A stretch of 64,000 nucleotides of DNA from Hedera helix (taxonomy: Eukaryota; Streptophyta; Magnoliopsida; Apiales; Araliaceae). Position 1 is the first letter of the stretch, and the number at the start of each line of letters is the position of its first letter. Position numbers and translations under genes: made by a program. Positions 21,361 to 32,948 of this stretch are shown here, in pieces. The stretch is from positions 1,721,501-1,785,500 of the forward strand of contig OX359265.1 of NCBI GenBank assembly GCA_947179155.2, read 5' to 3'. Under the pieces are notes generated by a model that was given only the letters and a program-made list of their open reading frames with translations, ran no database searches and was not told the origin of the DNA.

Positions 21361-24300
21361 GACCCCGAATTTTATGAAATACAAAATTTAATTTTTCTTC
21401 ATATATATTTTTTTTTTTGAAACAGTAAGTGGTTAAATTAACAAAATTGAAAGTTAAGGATGTTATGTGCAAATTTTATTTTGTCGGACAATATTCGCTT
21501 TGTCGGGGAATATTCGTTTGGTCGGGGAATATTCGTGCCGTACGACGGCGCCGAAATAATAAATTATTGGTGGACCCCACAACGGAATATTTGTCGGATA
21601 TAGAAAACAACATAAGTAACCTTTTTAAATAAAAATAGTCAACGGAACTGTTAAAATATCGGTGATAAAAGAATAGTAGCATACGGTAGTTTATGGTATT
21701 TTCTGTAGCACACGGTACTCTACAGTAACACACGGTATTGCATAGTGTCTCATATTATTGGTCTGATAATTGACACCGTAACTGTTACGTATCATTTCAT
21801 CGATAATTGTCACTGCATAATATTTTATATTATCAATTCAATAATTGTTGTTACACAGTATTTTGCATTATTGATTTAATAATTGTCATTACACTGTATT
21901 TTATATCATTGAGTCAATAATTGTTGTTGCACTGTTTTTAAAATTATTGAACCTAATAATTGTCACAGTAACATATGCACAGTAATTCACATTATTGAAT
22001 CAATAATTGTCATTACACAGTAAATAATTGTCATTACACAGTAACGTATGCTTTATTTTACATTATTGTTATCTCTATTATGATGTTATTTAAACAGTTG
22101 TATTTCATTAATTTATTGACTTGATATCTAAGAGCTAACTATACTGTATTTATAACAATTAGTCATAATAATTGAATTGATAAAGTTATTTGTTTATAAT
22201 ATAAAGTTAGGTGATTATTAGGTGATATGAAATGAATGGTGTAGATTAAAGTGTGAATTATTGTTGAATAATTGAATTGATTTATTTATAATATAAAGTT
22301 AGGTGATTATTAGGTGATATGAAATGAATGGTGTAGATTAAAGTGTGAATTATTGTTGAATAATTAAATTGATTTGTTTATAATATAAAGTTAGGTGATT
22401 ATTAGGTGATATAAAATGAATGGTGTAGATTAAAGATAATATAATATTTGAAATGGATGGTGTAGATTAAAAGATGATCTTTAAATGAATGGTTTAGATT
22501 AAATGAATGATAAGATTTTTGGCTATAAATAGAAGCCTTAACTTAAGGATTTTTCATAAACTTCCTTACTTGTTCTTTCTTTCTCTCTCTAAATACTTCT
22601 TGTGAAAGTTCTCTCTAAGTGTGCTTAAGTCATCTTGAGTATTTGTGAAGATCTATAAGTATACGTGTACTGTTCAAGTTAATCAACCTCATTTAAATCA
22701 ATATCCAGTCACGTGTTACGGTAAGGGATACCATCTTTTTCATCTTCCATTATTCAAACATACTATGGTAAGGGATTATCATTATTTGATTCTCGATAAT
22801 AATATTGTTTCTTCCTTACTCATAAGACGTGCCTTTTATTTCCATGTATTAAATTGTGGGAATAACCTTACGGAGCGGATTGCCGCCTGTTGGTGAATAA
22901 CCTTTCGTATTCATTCATTATTAATCTCTGAGAATAACCTTACGGAGCGGATTGCCGCCTGTTTGGTGAATAACTCTTTGTACTCAAATTCTATTAAATT
23001 GTGGGAATAACCTTACGGAGCGGATTGCCGCCTGTTGGTGAATAACCTTTCGTATTCATTCATTATTAATCTCTGAGAATAACCTTACGGAGCGGATTGC
23101 CGCCTGTTTGGTGAATAACTCTTTGTACTCAAATTCTATTAAATTGTGGGAATAACCTTACGGAGCGGATTGCCGCCTGTTGGTGAATAACCCTTTGTAT
23201 TAATTTCTTTCACCTTTTGTTAATCAAACCTGCTACGGTAAGTGATATTATTTTCTTTCATACTCCTAAATCGAAATTTATTATGGAACTATTGCTTCTA
23301 TAATTCCTGAAAATATTATATGTTCCATAATAGTTGAACTTCATTATTTCAACTGAACCTTCCTATTTACGTGAACCTTTCTATTGAATTGTAACCGTTA
23401 TTCTGAACTGTGGATCTTGAATTTCACTCCACATCATGTTGACAATTTGGACATTATTTGAATCTGTACAAAGTAAACTTCCGATACTTATTGTTATCCT
23501 ATTTCTTCTGTTCATCATTTATATCATTCTAATCATCCAAAAATCAAGCTGTTGTGAATATCTGTGGCCGGGGGCACAGATGTGATATATTTGTTGAACA
23601 GATGATAGGTTAAAGGCGATATAATAGGTTAAAGGCGATACATCTGTTCGGTGTCTTTTATGGCACGTGGTGAATGTTCTCTTTGGCCCGTAGTGCAAAG
23701 ATGAACTGTTGTTTGGTATGATTATGACCAAAGGCTGAATCTGGTATAATCATGACCGTTGGTGTTATATTGAATGTCTTTGGCCCGTAGTGCAAAGATG
23801 AACTGTTGATCTGCATGATTATGATCAGGAACTGTGAATTTGTATTATCTTGACTAATGATATTTCAGATGATAAAAGTTGATGATGTTTTTCCTAAAAA
23901 GAGAACCGAGTGGACATTATAGTCTGCATTATTCTTCTAATAGATTATTCATTCCGCTGCTATTATTGATCTGAACGTTGTTTAAGAATTTAACTGCAGT
24001 TTTTGATATAAACCTTGTAGTCTATTGTATTCTATCAAGAACTCAACTGTTGAAGACTAATGATAATTTATTCGTCATTATCTTAGTCATGATATTCTTT
24101 ACTGGGCTATTTGAGCTCACCCTTTCTTTTGTTCCATTGTTTTTCAACAGGAGATGAAAACATAACAGGGTCTAGCCGGGGAATGGAGTGAGGGTCCGAG
24201 GAATAGTTATCATAGTCTTCACGTTTTGTAAAATAGTGTGGCAATAATAGTGAAGACTTAGTTGTGTATTATTATACACTGTATTGTTGTACGTTGTGCT

Positions 24301-24376
24301 TTGTTGTAATAATTTTGTTGTAGTCTTTTGACGACTCAAGTTTGGGCTGTGTGGGCCCAGATTTGGGGGCGTCACA
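21356..24376 (+). repeat. Chromovirus LTR2 (3021 bp)
   Basis: Same ends as LTR1 and near-identical over most of its length, including five 73-bp units and the 24-bp duplication. It stops precisely at GTCACA before AAAGGGGTTACGAG, which is internal integrase sequence, not a primer site. It is therefore the 3' LTR of one element joined to the interior of another. Confidence 0.95.
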
Positions 24377-24811
24377 AAAGGGGTTACGAGATTCGGAAAG
24401 AGAGGAAAGCTTAACCCTCGATTTATTGGCCCATTTGAAATCCTCTATCGAATAGGAACCGTAGCCTACAGACTAGCCCTACCACCAAGTATGTCTCGCA
24501 TCCATAACGTTTTTCACATATCTATGTTACGTAAATATGTGAAGGACCCAAACCACGTCATTGAGTTAGAACCAGACGTTATAGCAGAGGATTTAACATA
24601 CGAGGAAGTACCTGTTAAGATCCTGGATAAGAAGGAGCAGATCCTACGCTCAAAGGTTATACCTCAAGTTAAGGTTTTATGGAGGAACCAAGATACTGAG
24701 GAAATGACCTGGGAGCTAGAATCTGAGATGAAATCTAAGTATCCTTACCTCTTCGATATGTCAGGTACGTCAATTTCGGGGACGAAATTTCATAAGGAGG
24801 GGAGGTTGTAA
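24377..24811 (+). pseudogene. Second, partial integrase C-terminus between LTR2 and LTR3
   Basis: 430 bp collinear with 20926-21355 with a few substitutions (for example CTCTATCG for CTCGATCG and ATGTTACG for ATATTACG). It includes the MSRIHNVFHIS motif and the chromodomain-like tail. It is followed by the same polypurine tract and LTR3. Confidence 0.95.
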
Positions 24812-27747
24812 GACCCCGAATTTTATGAAATACAAAATTTAATTTTTCTTCATATATATTTTTTTTTTTGAAACAGTAAGTGGTTAAATTAACAAAATTG
24901 AAAGTTAAGGATGTTATGTGCAAATTTTATTTTGTCGGACAATATTCGCTTTGTCGGGGAATATTCGTTTGGTCGGGGAATATTCGTGCCGTACGACGGC
25001 GCCGAAATAATAAATTATTGGTGGACCCCACAACGGAATATTTGTCGGATATAGAAAACGACAGAAGTAACCTTTTTAAATAAAAATAGTCAACGGAACT
25101 GTTAAAATACCGGTGATAAAAGAATAGTAGCATACGGTAGTTTATGGTATTTTCTGTAGCACACGGTACTCTACAGTAACACACGGTATTGCATAGTGTC
25201 TCATATTATTGGTCTGATAATTGACACCGTAACTGTTACGCATCATTTCATCGATAATTGTCACTGCATAATATTTTATATTATCAATTCAATAATTGTT
25301 GTTACACAGTATTTTGCATTATTGATTTAATAATTGTCATTACACTGTATTTTATATCATTGAGTCAATAATTGTTGTTGCACTGTTTTTAAAATTATTG
25401 AACCTAATAATTGTCACAGTAACATATGCACAGTAATTCACATTATTGAATCAATAATTGTCATTACACAGTAACGTATGCTTTATTTTACATTATTGTT
25501 ATCTCTATTATGATGTTATTTAAACAGTTGTATTTCATTAATTTATTGACTTGATATCTAAGAGCTAACTATACTGTATTTATAACAATTAGTCATAATA
25601 ATTGAATTGATAAAGTTATTTGTTTATAATATAAAGTTAGGTGATTATTAGGTGATATGAAATGAATGGTGTAGATTAAAGTGTGAATTATTGTTGAATA
25701 ATTGAATTGATTTGTTTATAATATAAAGTTAGGTGATTATTAGGTGATATGAAATGAATGGTGTAGATTAAAGTGTGAATTATTGTTGAATAATTAAATT
25801 GATTTGTTTATAATATAAAGTTAGGTGATTATTATGTGATATGAAATGAATGGTGTAGATTAAAGATAATATAATATTTGAAATGGATGGTGTAGATTAA
25901 AAGATGATCTTTAAATGAATGGTTTAGATTAAATGAATGATAAGATTTTTGGCTATAAATAGAAGCCTTAACTTAAGGATTTTTCATAAACTTCCTTACT
26001 TGTTCTTTCTTTCTCTCTCTAAATACTTCTTGTGAAAGTTCTCTCTAAGTGTGCTTAAGTCATCTTGAGTATTTGTGAAGATCTATAAGTATACGTGTAC
26101 TGTTCAAGTTAATCAACCTCATTTAAATCAATATCCAGTCACGTGTTGAGGTAAGGGATACCATCTTTTTCATCTTCCATTATTCAAACATACTATGGTA
26201 AGGGATTATCATTATTTGATTCTCGATAATAATATTGTTTCTTCCTTACTCATAAGACGTGCCTTTTATTTCCATGTATTAAATTGTGGGAATAACCTTA
26301 CGGAGCGGATTGCCGCCTGTTGGTGAATAACCTTTCATATTCATTCATTATTAATCTCTGAGAATAACCTTACGGAGCGGATTGCCGCCTGTTTGGTGAA
26401 TAACTCTTTGTACTCAAATTCTATTAAATTGTGGGAATAACCTTACGGAGCGGATTGCCGCCTGTTTGGTGAATAACTCTTTGTACTCAAATTCTATTAA
26501 ATTGTGGGAATAACCTTACGGAGCGGATTGCCGCCTGTTGGTGAATAACCCTTTGTATTAATTTCCTTCACCTTTTGTTAATCAAACCTGCTACGGTAAG
26601 GGATATTATTTTCTTTCATACTCCTAAATCGAAATTTATTATGGAACTATTGCTTCTATAATTCCTGAAAATATTATATGTTCCATAATAGTTGAACTTC
26701 ATTATTTCAACTGAACCTTCCTATTTACGTGAACCTTTCTATTGAATTGTAACCGTTATTCTGAACTGTGGATCTTGAATATCATTTTTAAATTTCACTC
26801 CACATCATGTTGACAATTTGGACATTATTTGAATCTGTACAAAGTAAACTTCCGATACTTATTGTTATCATATTTCTTCTGTTCATCATTTATATCATTC
26901 TAATCATCCAAAAATCAAGCTGTTGTGAATATCTGTGGCCGGGGGCACAGATGTGATATATTTGTTGAACAGATGATAGGTTAAAGGCGATATAATAGGT
27001 TAAAGGCGATACATCTGTTCAGTGTCTTTTATGGCACGTGGTGAATGTTCTCTTTGGCCCGTAGTGCAAAGATGAACTGTTGTTTGGTATGATTATGACC
27101 AAAGGCTGAATCTGGTATAATCATGACCGTTGGTGCTATATTGAATATCTTTGGCCTGTAGTACAAAGATGAACTGTTGATGTGCATGATTATGATCAGG
27201 AACTGTGAATTTGTATTATCTTGACTAATGATATTTCAGATGATAAAAGTTGATAATGTTTTTCCTAAAAAGAGAACCGAGTGGACATTATAGTCTGCAT
27301 TATTCTTCTAATAGATTACTCATTCCGCTGCTATTATTGATCTGAACGTTGTTTAAGAATTTAACTGCAGTTTTTGATATAAACCTTGTAGTCTATTGTA
27401 TTCTATCAAGAACTCAACTGTTGAAGACTAATGATAATTTATTCGTCATTATCTTAGTCATGATATTCTTTACTAGGCTATTTGAGCTCACCCTTTCTTT
27501 TGTTCCATTGTTTTTCAACAGGAGATGAAAACATAACAGGGTCTAGCCGGGGAATGGAGTGAGGGTCCGAGGAATAGTTATCATAGTCTTCACGTTTTGT
27601 AAAATAGTGTGGCAATAATAGTGAAGACTTAGTTGTGTATTATTATACACTGTATTGTTGTACGTTGTGCTTTGTTGTAATAATTTTGTTGTAGTATTTT
27701 GATGACTCAAGTTTGGGCTGTGTGGGCCCAGATTTGGGGGCGTCACA
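24807..27747 (+). repeat. Chromovirus LTR3 (2941 bp)
   Basis: Same termini, but it differs from LTR1 and LTR2 by having four rather than five 73-bp units, lacking the 24-bp duplication, and carrying a short extra segment near 26780-26790. It therefore belongs to a different element copy from the LTR1/LTR2 pair. Confidence 0.95.
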
Positions 27748-28429
27748 GATATTTCCACGCTCTTATGGTCTGACTGGATTTGTTCACATCAGTGTGAAGG
27801 AACATATTGTGGTTGAATCAAAGCTTGATCATTTTCTAGACGATCTTCGATTAAATAACCCATGGCCTGAGCTCAGGAGGTTCACATAAACAAATGATTT
27901 ACACGTCCCTGATCCAGTAGTCCACAAGCATACAACATATGTTATTATTCCTATAAAGATGGTTGACGAATGGGCCAAAAGTCATGGTAGTAGTCTTCCA
28001 TCAACTAGGGATGAAAAAAAAGGAGTTTAAGGAACTGATCAAATCCAGGATGATCGCTATGGATGAAGACAACTATAAAGAAGTTATTGATGCCTCATTC
28101 AAAGTCTTTACTCATCGGGGAATTAGTCCAAATCTGCTGCATATAATCAATAATGCCTCTGCAGAAGTTGATTCTATTTCACTAGAATTTTGGGTGATGG
28201 TTGCAGCTCTAAAGGAGTTCATTACTCACAAAGGTGGTGGTGAGGCACCTCTTGAGGGATCAATATCGGACATTTTCATCATCCCATCCATCTTTGAGTC
28301 CATGTGGCCTTACACAGATGTTAGCAATGAAATATGGTTTAGTTCCCTTAGTAAAAAGATTGCAGTTTCAGTTCTCGTTTTGATAAACCCCCACCCTTGA
28401 GGGCAATGGTGTTTTTGAGGAGCAGAGAA
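27748..28429 (+). pseudogene. AXR1: Captured AXR1 cDNA fragment, 3' part, and element tail
   Basis: Directly after the GATAT repeat the translation resumes in AXR1 order: RSYGLTGF, HIVVESK, DHFLDDLRLNNPWPELRRF, VPDPVVHKHT, KMVDEWAKSHG, SLPSTR, FKELIKSRM, DEDNYKE, IDASFKVFT, FWVMVAALKEFI and GGGEAPLEGSI. Lesions include a TAA after RRFT (near 27889) and a frameshift at an A8 run (about 28014). It remains intron-free. AXR1 similarity ends near 28270. The last ~140 bp to the 3' LTR look like a retroelement polyprotein tail, with the purine-rich TTGAGGAGCAGAGA just before the LTR as a candidate polypurine tract. Confidence 0.9.
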
Positions 28430-28826
28430 TGTAAGGAAATGGAGGAAAGCATAATAGTTAGTTAAATAAGGGGTACAATAGTACTTTGCTTTCATTAATA
28501 GAGGGTATCAATGTAATTTCTCCATTTTAGTGTTATAGTCATGTGCTGAGCGTGAGGTAGCTGGTACAGGGATATGCTCTCATCCTTTGTTCCAGCTGAT
28601 GTATGCTTATATGTATTAGATTATAATCCAGGAGGTATGAATGAAATGAATTACTCTTCCTCTCTCTCGAATTCTCTTTCCTTCTCCTGAATTCTCCCTA
28701 CTTCTTCCCAAATTCTATCTCCTTAGTTATGTTCTTCCTCAAATTCTCCTTCTGAATTCTCTTCTGTTACTGAACTTGATTGCTGCTGTTTTCAATTATT
28801 GAATTGTTGCTATCCAATTCCTTACA
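28430..28826 (+). repeat. 3' LTR of the chimeric retroelement
   Basis: 397 bp, same termini as the 5' LTR, and followed by the TGTCA duplication at 28827-28831. It has about 19 substitutions and two small indels relative to the 5' LTR by eye. Confidence 0.95.
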
Positions 28827-28831
28827 TGTCA

Positions 28832-30395
28832 ATTTGTCAGTTATGTGAAGTTGATTGTTCCAACACCCTAAATTATCCAAGATTTTGAAATTTTATTCTT
28901 AGTAGTAATTTTGAAATCCCATAAAATGAAATTATTTTTTGTCTTTTATAGTATCAAATTCAGTTTTTGGGCTCGAATTCAATGGAGTTTATTTTTGGTG
29001 ACGGAGGGGAATATGTTTTTACCAGCTCCAATTAAACTTGGCAAAGATTATGTTTATTGATGAAATTAATTGCAGAGTATCGAATACAAACCATGCAATT
29101 GCTTCTTTTCAAACAGATATGATGAGCCTTTTGTAACTTGAATTTGTAAGCTTCTTGATTCAACTAAATATGCGGCAAGAACAATAGCTGATTTATACTA
29201 CTAGTACTACTACTATGGTCTTAGATACGTGCAATAGATTACTCTAAGCCGATTATTTGTACCAATTTAAGCAGCTTGTTTTTAAGGCTGTATTTGAACG
29301 CTAACTATGCAATGAACATCATTTGCACCTTTTTATTTAGATTTTTCTGTTTTGAATGCATTTGGAACTGTCACCTTGATGGTTATATGTATAAGGCTGC
29401 AGTCGTCTATTTTTCTTAATACTTTTTTTTGTTGTTGTTGATTTGTTGGTTGTACACTTGCTAGTTACATGATATATGTATGCTTAGATTATCATTTTTC
29501 TCGTCTTCATGTTAACGCATGACAGTGATAACAATATGAATTTGGCTATGGTTCTTGATATTTCTCAACTGGGTATTTTGTTTTCCCCCTGAACAAGGGT
29601 GAGAGTGTAATACTGCTCTTTATTGCTCCTTTTCTAGGGTTTTTATAAATTGGTTTCAATCTTTATCCAATTTTTTTGTAAACCGACACTGATTGACTGT
29701 ATTACAATGATGAGCTTGGTTATGGCTATATACAATTTTGTATGTGAATATATCAAATGTTTGCAATACATCTAATCATGGATTCTCATCGTCTGAAAGT
29801 GAGAATCATACTTTCCTTTCTAGTTTGTATGAAAATGAGAGCTCTATTTCTCAAAATAGACCCTAAGATGACATGAGTGATGAGTTCCAAATTTATCATT
29901 GGTTTTCTTTTTGTAATATTAAAACCTTGTGATACATTTATGTTGATAACATCTTATGAAGGCTATTTTTTTATTTTATTTTTGTGCCTATAATTATGAA
30001 GAACCATATGAAAAACAATGTCTAAGATTTTGATTTTCTCATGCAAAAGTACTAGTTCAGCTGGCTTCTGGTAATAGCATTAATTGATACTTCGGCCAAA
30101 TGAATAACAAGGATAATTTTGGGAATTTACATGTTCTATTATTATTATTTAATGTAATTTTTGAAAGTAAGACACTCTTTTTTAGGCAGAGGGAGTATAA
30201 TTATTTGGGATAGTAGTCGGACCCTTACCAATCTTTGTTAACTGCCCATAACTTGTATTTCATTTGAATCCTGGACACATGGTTTATGGTATAGCTTCCG
30301 TTTGTTTGTATGCTTATCCTTCACCACCTAAGACAATCTCCTTTATGCATCTGCTTAACCTAACATATGAATAGTTGATCACTAGGTGAAGAAGC
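28832..30395. other. Upstream region of the POP5-like copy; no gene seen
   Basis: AT-rich DNA without a supported frame. A fragment GGCAGAGGGAGTATAA near 30184-30200 is the right end of a Stowaway-type element. If the POP5 copy was ever transcribed, its leader or promoter would lie here or left of the retroelement. Confidence 0.4.
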
Positions 30396-31039
30396 ATGGT
30401 GGGATTTAAGAATAGGTACATGCTGATGGAGGTATTTTTGGATCCAAATAGAGATCTTGCCATAGATGATCCTATTATAATTACCTAATTAAATGTTTCA
30501 AAAGAAATCAATGACAGCATTCTTGTAAACTCTGGTGAGTGCGGTCTTGCCTCATCACTTGGGTGGTTTTAAGGTGAACGCTTCACAACCACTCGTTTTC
30601 TGGTCTAACTTATTCAATATATGTTGTGTATAAGATTTCCTTGTAACCTCCAGTACACTTGTATCATTTTCCATATTTATATTCTTCATTTTTAAACCCG
30701 ATATTTTTGGCAGTCAAGTATGTGAATCCCATTACAAAAGTTTGCATCATCAGAGCCTCAAGGGAGGAGTATCAAAAAGTCTGGTCAGCAATTACAATCC
30801 AGTGATGTTTAACTTGCTGAACCTGAGTGGGAAGTCAAACAGTAACGAGCCGAGAACACCACAATATGTTATATTGTATTATTGTCTTATAGTGTTTTAT
30901 TATTTTATTTATTTATTTATTTTCTGGATACTAGCTTTTGAATCCTGCATGTTCAATAGAAGACAATTTCACTAGTCATCTCAAAAGAGAAGATCTTTTA
31001 TGTTAATAATATCTCACTATGATACAATAAAAAAAAATG

Positions 31040-31793
31040 GTCTTTTGTGATGACTTAAATTCATCACATAAATTCAAAAAATCATCACAAAAGATTTTTA
31101 TAATGATTTTAGTCGTTACAGAGGTCGTCTTGTATACCCTCATCATGAAAGTCTTTTGTGATGGTTTTGACAATCACGCAAACGCTTAGTGCTTTTGTGA
31201 TGATCAATACAATCACATTAACACGTAATTTATTGTGATTATCAAATTCATTATAAAAAAAAAAACATGACTTTAGGAATCAAAAGTAAAAATGTGAATA
31301 TTTTTTTATGGACAATTTATTCACTATATTAATTGTATCAAGTGATACGTGTAGGATTTGAAGCCTCTCCCATTTGCAAACTAAATAACGAGTATTACCA
31401 CTACACCAAAGCTCAGATCATGATTATAATTTTAAAACTAAATATAAAAGAAAGCATATGTGAGTTGACTTACTAAACAAAATTAGTTTCACATAAGATT
31501 TGGGGATTGCAATAACAGTCACAAATACTCTATAATGATGGTAAAATTAGTCATCACTGAAAGTCATCATATATTTTATTGTTTTGTGATGGCTTGAAAA
31601 TTCCATCACAAAATACCTTCTTTTTGTAATTGCAAATAAACGTCGTCACAAAAATCTATCTTTTCTAATGATTGTCATGACCGTCATAAAATATTATTTT
31701 TATTATTTCTTTCATTAAAATATCGGTAATAACTTAAATGCAATCACGAAAAGGGTAAATCCATAAGTGATGACTTAGTGCGTCACAAAAAGA
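31040..31793. mobile_element. Terminal-inverted-repeat element with CTTTTGTGATGA ends
   Basis: The left end CTTTTGTGATGACTTAAATT and the right end TGATGACTTAGTGCGTCACA(AAAAG) are inverted relative to each other. The interior repeats the TTTTGTGATG/CATCACAAAA motif in both orientations many times. Non-coding, about 750 bp, in the second intron of the POP5 copy. Confidence 0.6.
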
Positions 31794-31922
31794 AAATTTA
31801 TTTATGGCAAGTGGATCTATATATGAGCACTTCTACTTGTTTCTTGGGTAGTAAGAGGTGTTACTCTCATTGATTTGAATAATCAGGCTGCTTTCTTGAA
31901 ATAGTGTATTTTGACTGGATTT

Positions 31923-32447
31923 CAGGGTCGGCCCTATAACATAAAATAAAAATAAAAAGCTCGAGTTTTAGGTTTCATTTAAAGGAAGGTTCTAAATTTT
32001 TAAACATCATAAATAATTCATGTAAAAAAGGTCTTATAAAAATATAAGCTCAATCAATCATTTAGGACTCATAGTCTAATCTAAATATTAAATACTTAAA
32101 AAAAATTAACAGTATAAAAAAAGTCTCATTTAAATAAAAAATATTAATTCTCCCTTCGTCCCAAAATAAAAGGCATTTATTGACTTTTGTAGTCAAATTG
32201 ACTATTTTTAAATTATCAATTAAACATATATATTTAGATTTTAAAAAAAGTAAACATTGAGATTAATACTAAATTTTATGTATTTTATAATGTTTATAGA
32301 CTTTACATATATATTAAATAATAATATGATATATTCATTTAAAAAATGATCAATTTGATCATAAAAGTCAATAGAGAACGTACTAAATATAGAAGACCTT
32401 ATTTAGAAGTATCGCTTTAGGCCCCAAATTTTTTTGAACCACCCCTA
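31923..32447. mobile_element. Non-autonomous hAT-like element with 8-bp target duplication
   Basis: Starts CAGGGTCGGCCCTA and ends GAACCACCCCTA. CTGGATTT flanks both sides (31915-31922 and 32448-32455). Eight-base duplications and CAGGG/TAGGGGTGG-type ends are typical of hAT transposons. No transposase is present. A Stowaway-type element is nested inside. Confidence 0.75.
32150..32382. mobile_element. Stowaway-type MITE nested in the hAT-like element
   Basis: The left end CTCCCTTCGTCCCAAAATAA is the classic Stowaway terminus. The right end AGAGAACGTAC is a degenerate inverse. About 230 bp, AT-rich. Confidence 0.65.
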
Positions 32448-32948
32448 CTGGATTTGATTAAATTCTTGGACTCAAAATAATTTATAAATATTGTGTGTTT
32501 GATATGTGAAAAAGTAAAATAATGATCCTTTAGTAGGAAAAAAAACTTTCATGTATTAGTCCGCATGAATTGTAATGCATGTGAAAGACGAGGTGACTGT
32601 AGTATAGAAATAGTACAAATAAGAGGTAGTCCCGACTCTGAAAACAGCTGAACGAGTTTTCATATCATATCTGATCTACTAATAGTAACTCATACTAATT
32701 AAACGGATCATCTCATTTAACAATAAACCTTACTATTATGTTCTTTTATATCTTCTCAACAACTTTACATCCTTGAACATCCATGTTCTTTTGCATTAGG
32801 AAGCATCAAGGCCTGCAAAGATGCAGCTTTGAAGTGCGACAACTTGAAATTCGATCAGTACAAGAATACAGCTGGACCTTGCGTCACAACTGACATTCAT
32901 CAACACATGCAGAGTTGTCTTGAGAAGATCAAACTCTTAGAGCACTGA

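Larger units (their letters stand above)
14604..27747 (+). mobile_element. Ty3/gypsy chromovirus complex (three LTRs), nested in the AXR1 fragment
   Basis: The order is LTR1 14604-17622, internal 17623-21355, LTR2 21356-24376, partial internal 24377-24806, LTR3 24807-27747. One GATAT duplication flanks the whole complex. Long LTRs (about 3 kb), an integrase with a chromodomain-like tail and a G-rich polypurine tract next to the LTR place it near the Tekay/Del chromoviruses. The internal part lacks a recognisable gag and almost all of the reverse transcriptase, so the copy is not autonomous. The 430-bp partial internal piece equals 20926-21355 and starts exactly at the end of LTR2, as expected at the border of an insertion into a sibling element. 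Confidence 0.93.
11946..28826 (+). mobile_element. LTR retrotransposon carrying captured host-gene fragments
   Basis: Two ~400-bp LTRs (11946-12346 and 28430-28826) in direct orientation are flanked by TGTCA duplications, and a tRNA-Met primer site follows the left LTR. Without the nested chromovirus (14604-27747 plus one GATAT copy) the element is about 3.7 kb. Its interior has no protease, reverse transcriptase, RNase H or integrase. In order it holds a gag-like start, an HSP70 fragment, a PPR fragment with its C-terminal E-type region, and a long AXR1 fragment, all intron-free. The last codons before the 3' LTR (about 28391-28429) resemble the tail of Ty3/gypsy polyproteins, so a gypsy-type ancestor is possible. 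By my count the LTRs differ at about 19 of 397 aligned positions, mostly transitions, so the insertion is not recent. Mobilisation must have depended on proteins of another element. Confidence 0.9.
30396..32948 (+). pseudogene. POP5: Broken copy of POP5, RNase P/MRP protein subunit
   Basis: Three exons are recognisable: 30396-30573, 30714 to about 30834, and 32800-32948. Exon 1 reads MVGFKNRYMLMEVFLDPNRD then DDPIIIT, exon 2 VKYVNPITKVCIIRASREEY then VWSAIT, exon 3 ACKDAALKCD and ending QHMQSCLEKIKLLEH. POP5 is a small protein of the RNase P and RNase MRP ribonucleoproteins that mature tRNA and rRNA. Lesions: Gln codons changed to TAA after PIIIT and at the end of exon 1, an out-of-frame deletion in exon 2 after SAIT, and an exon-2 donor lacking GT (GGAAGT). 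Exon 1 donor (AAG|GTGAAC), exon 2 acceptor and exon 3 acceptor are intact. Retained introns show that it arose by DNA duplication or is a decayed locus, not a processed copy. Intron 2 (about 2 kb) holds several transposons. Confidence 0.87.

Noticed and set aside
17418..27758. Repeated minus-strand frames near the LTR ends (for example at 17418, 24172 and 27543) and small plus-strand frames in each LTR
   Set aside because: They recur simply because the LTR is present three times; no domain and no retroelement logic supports them.
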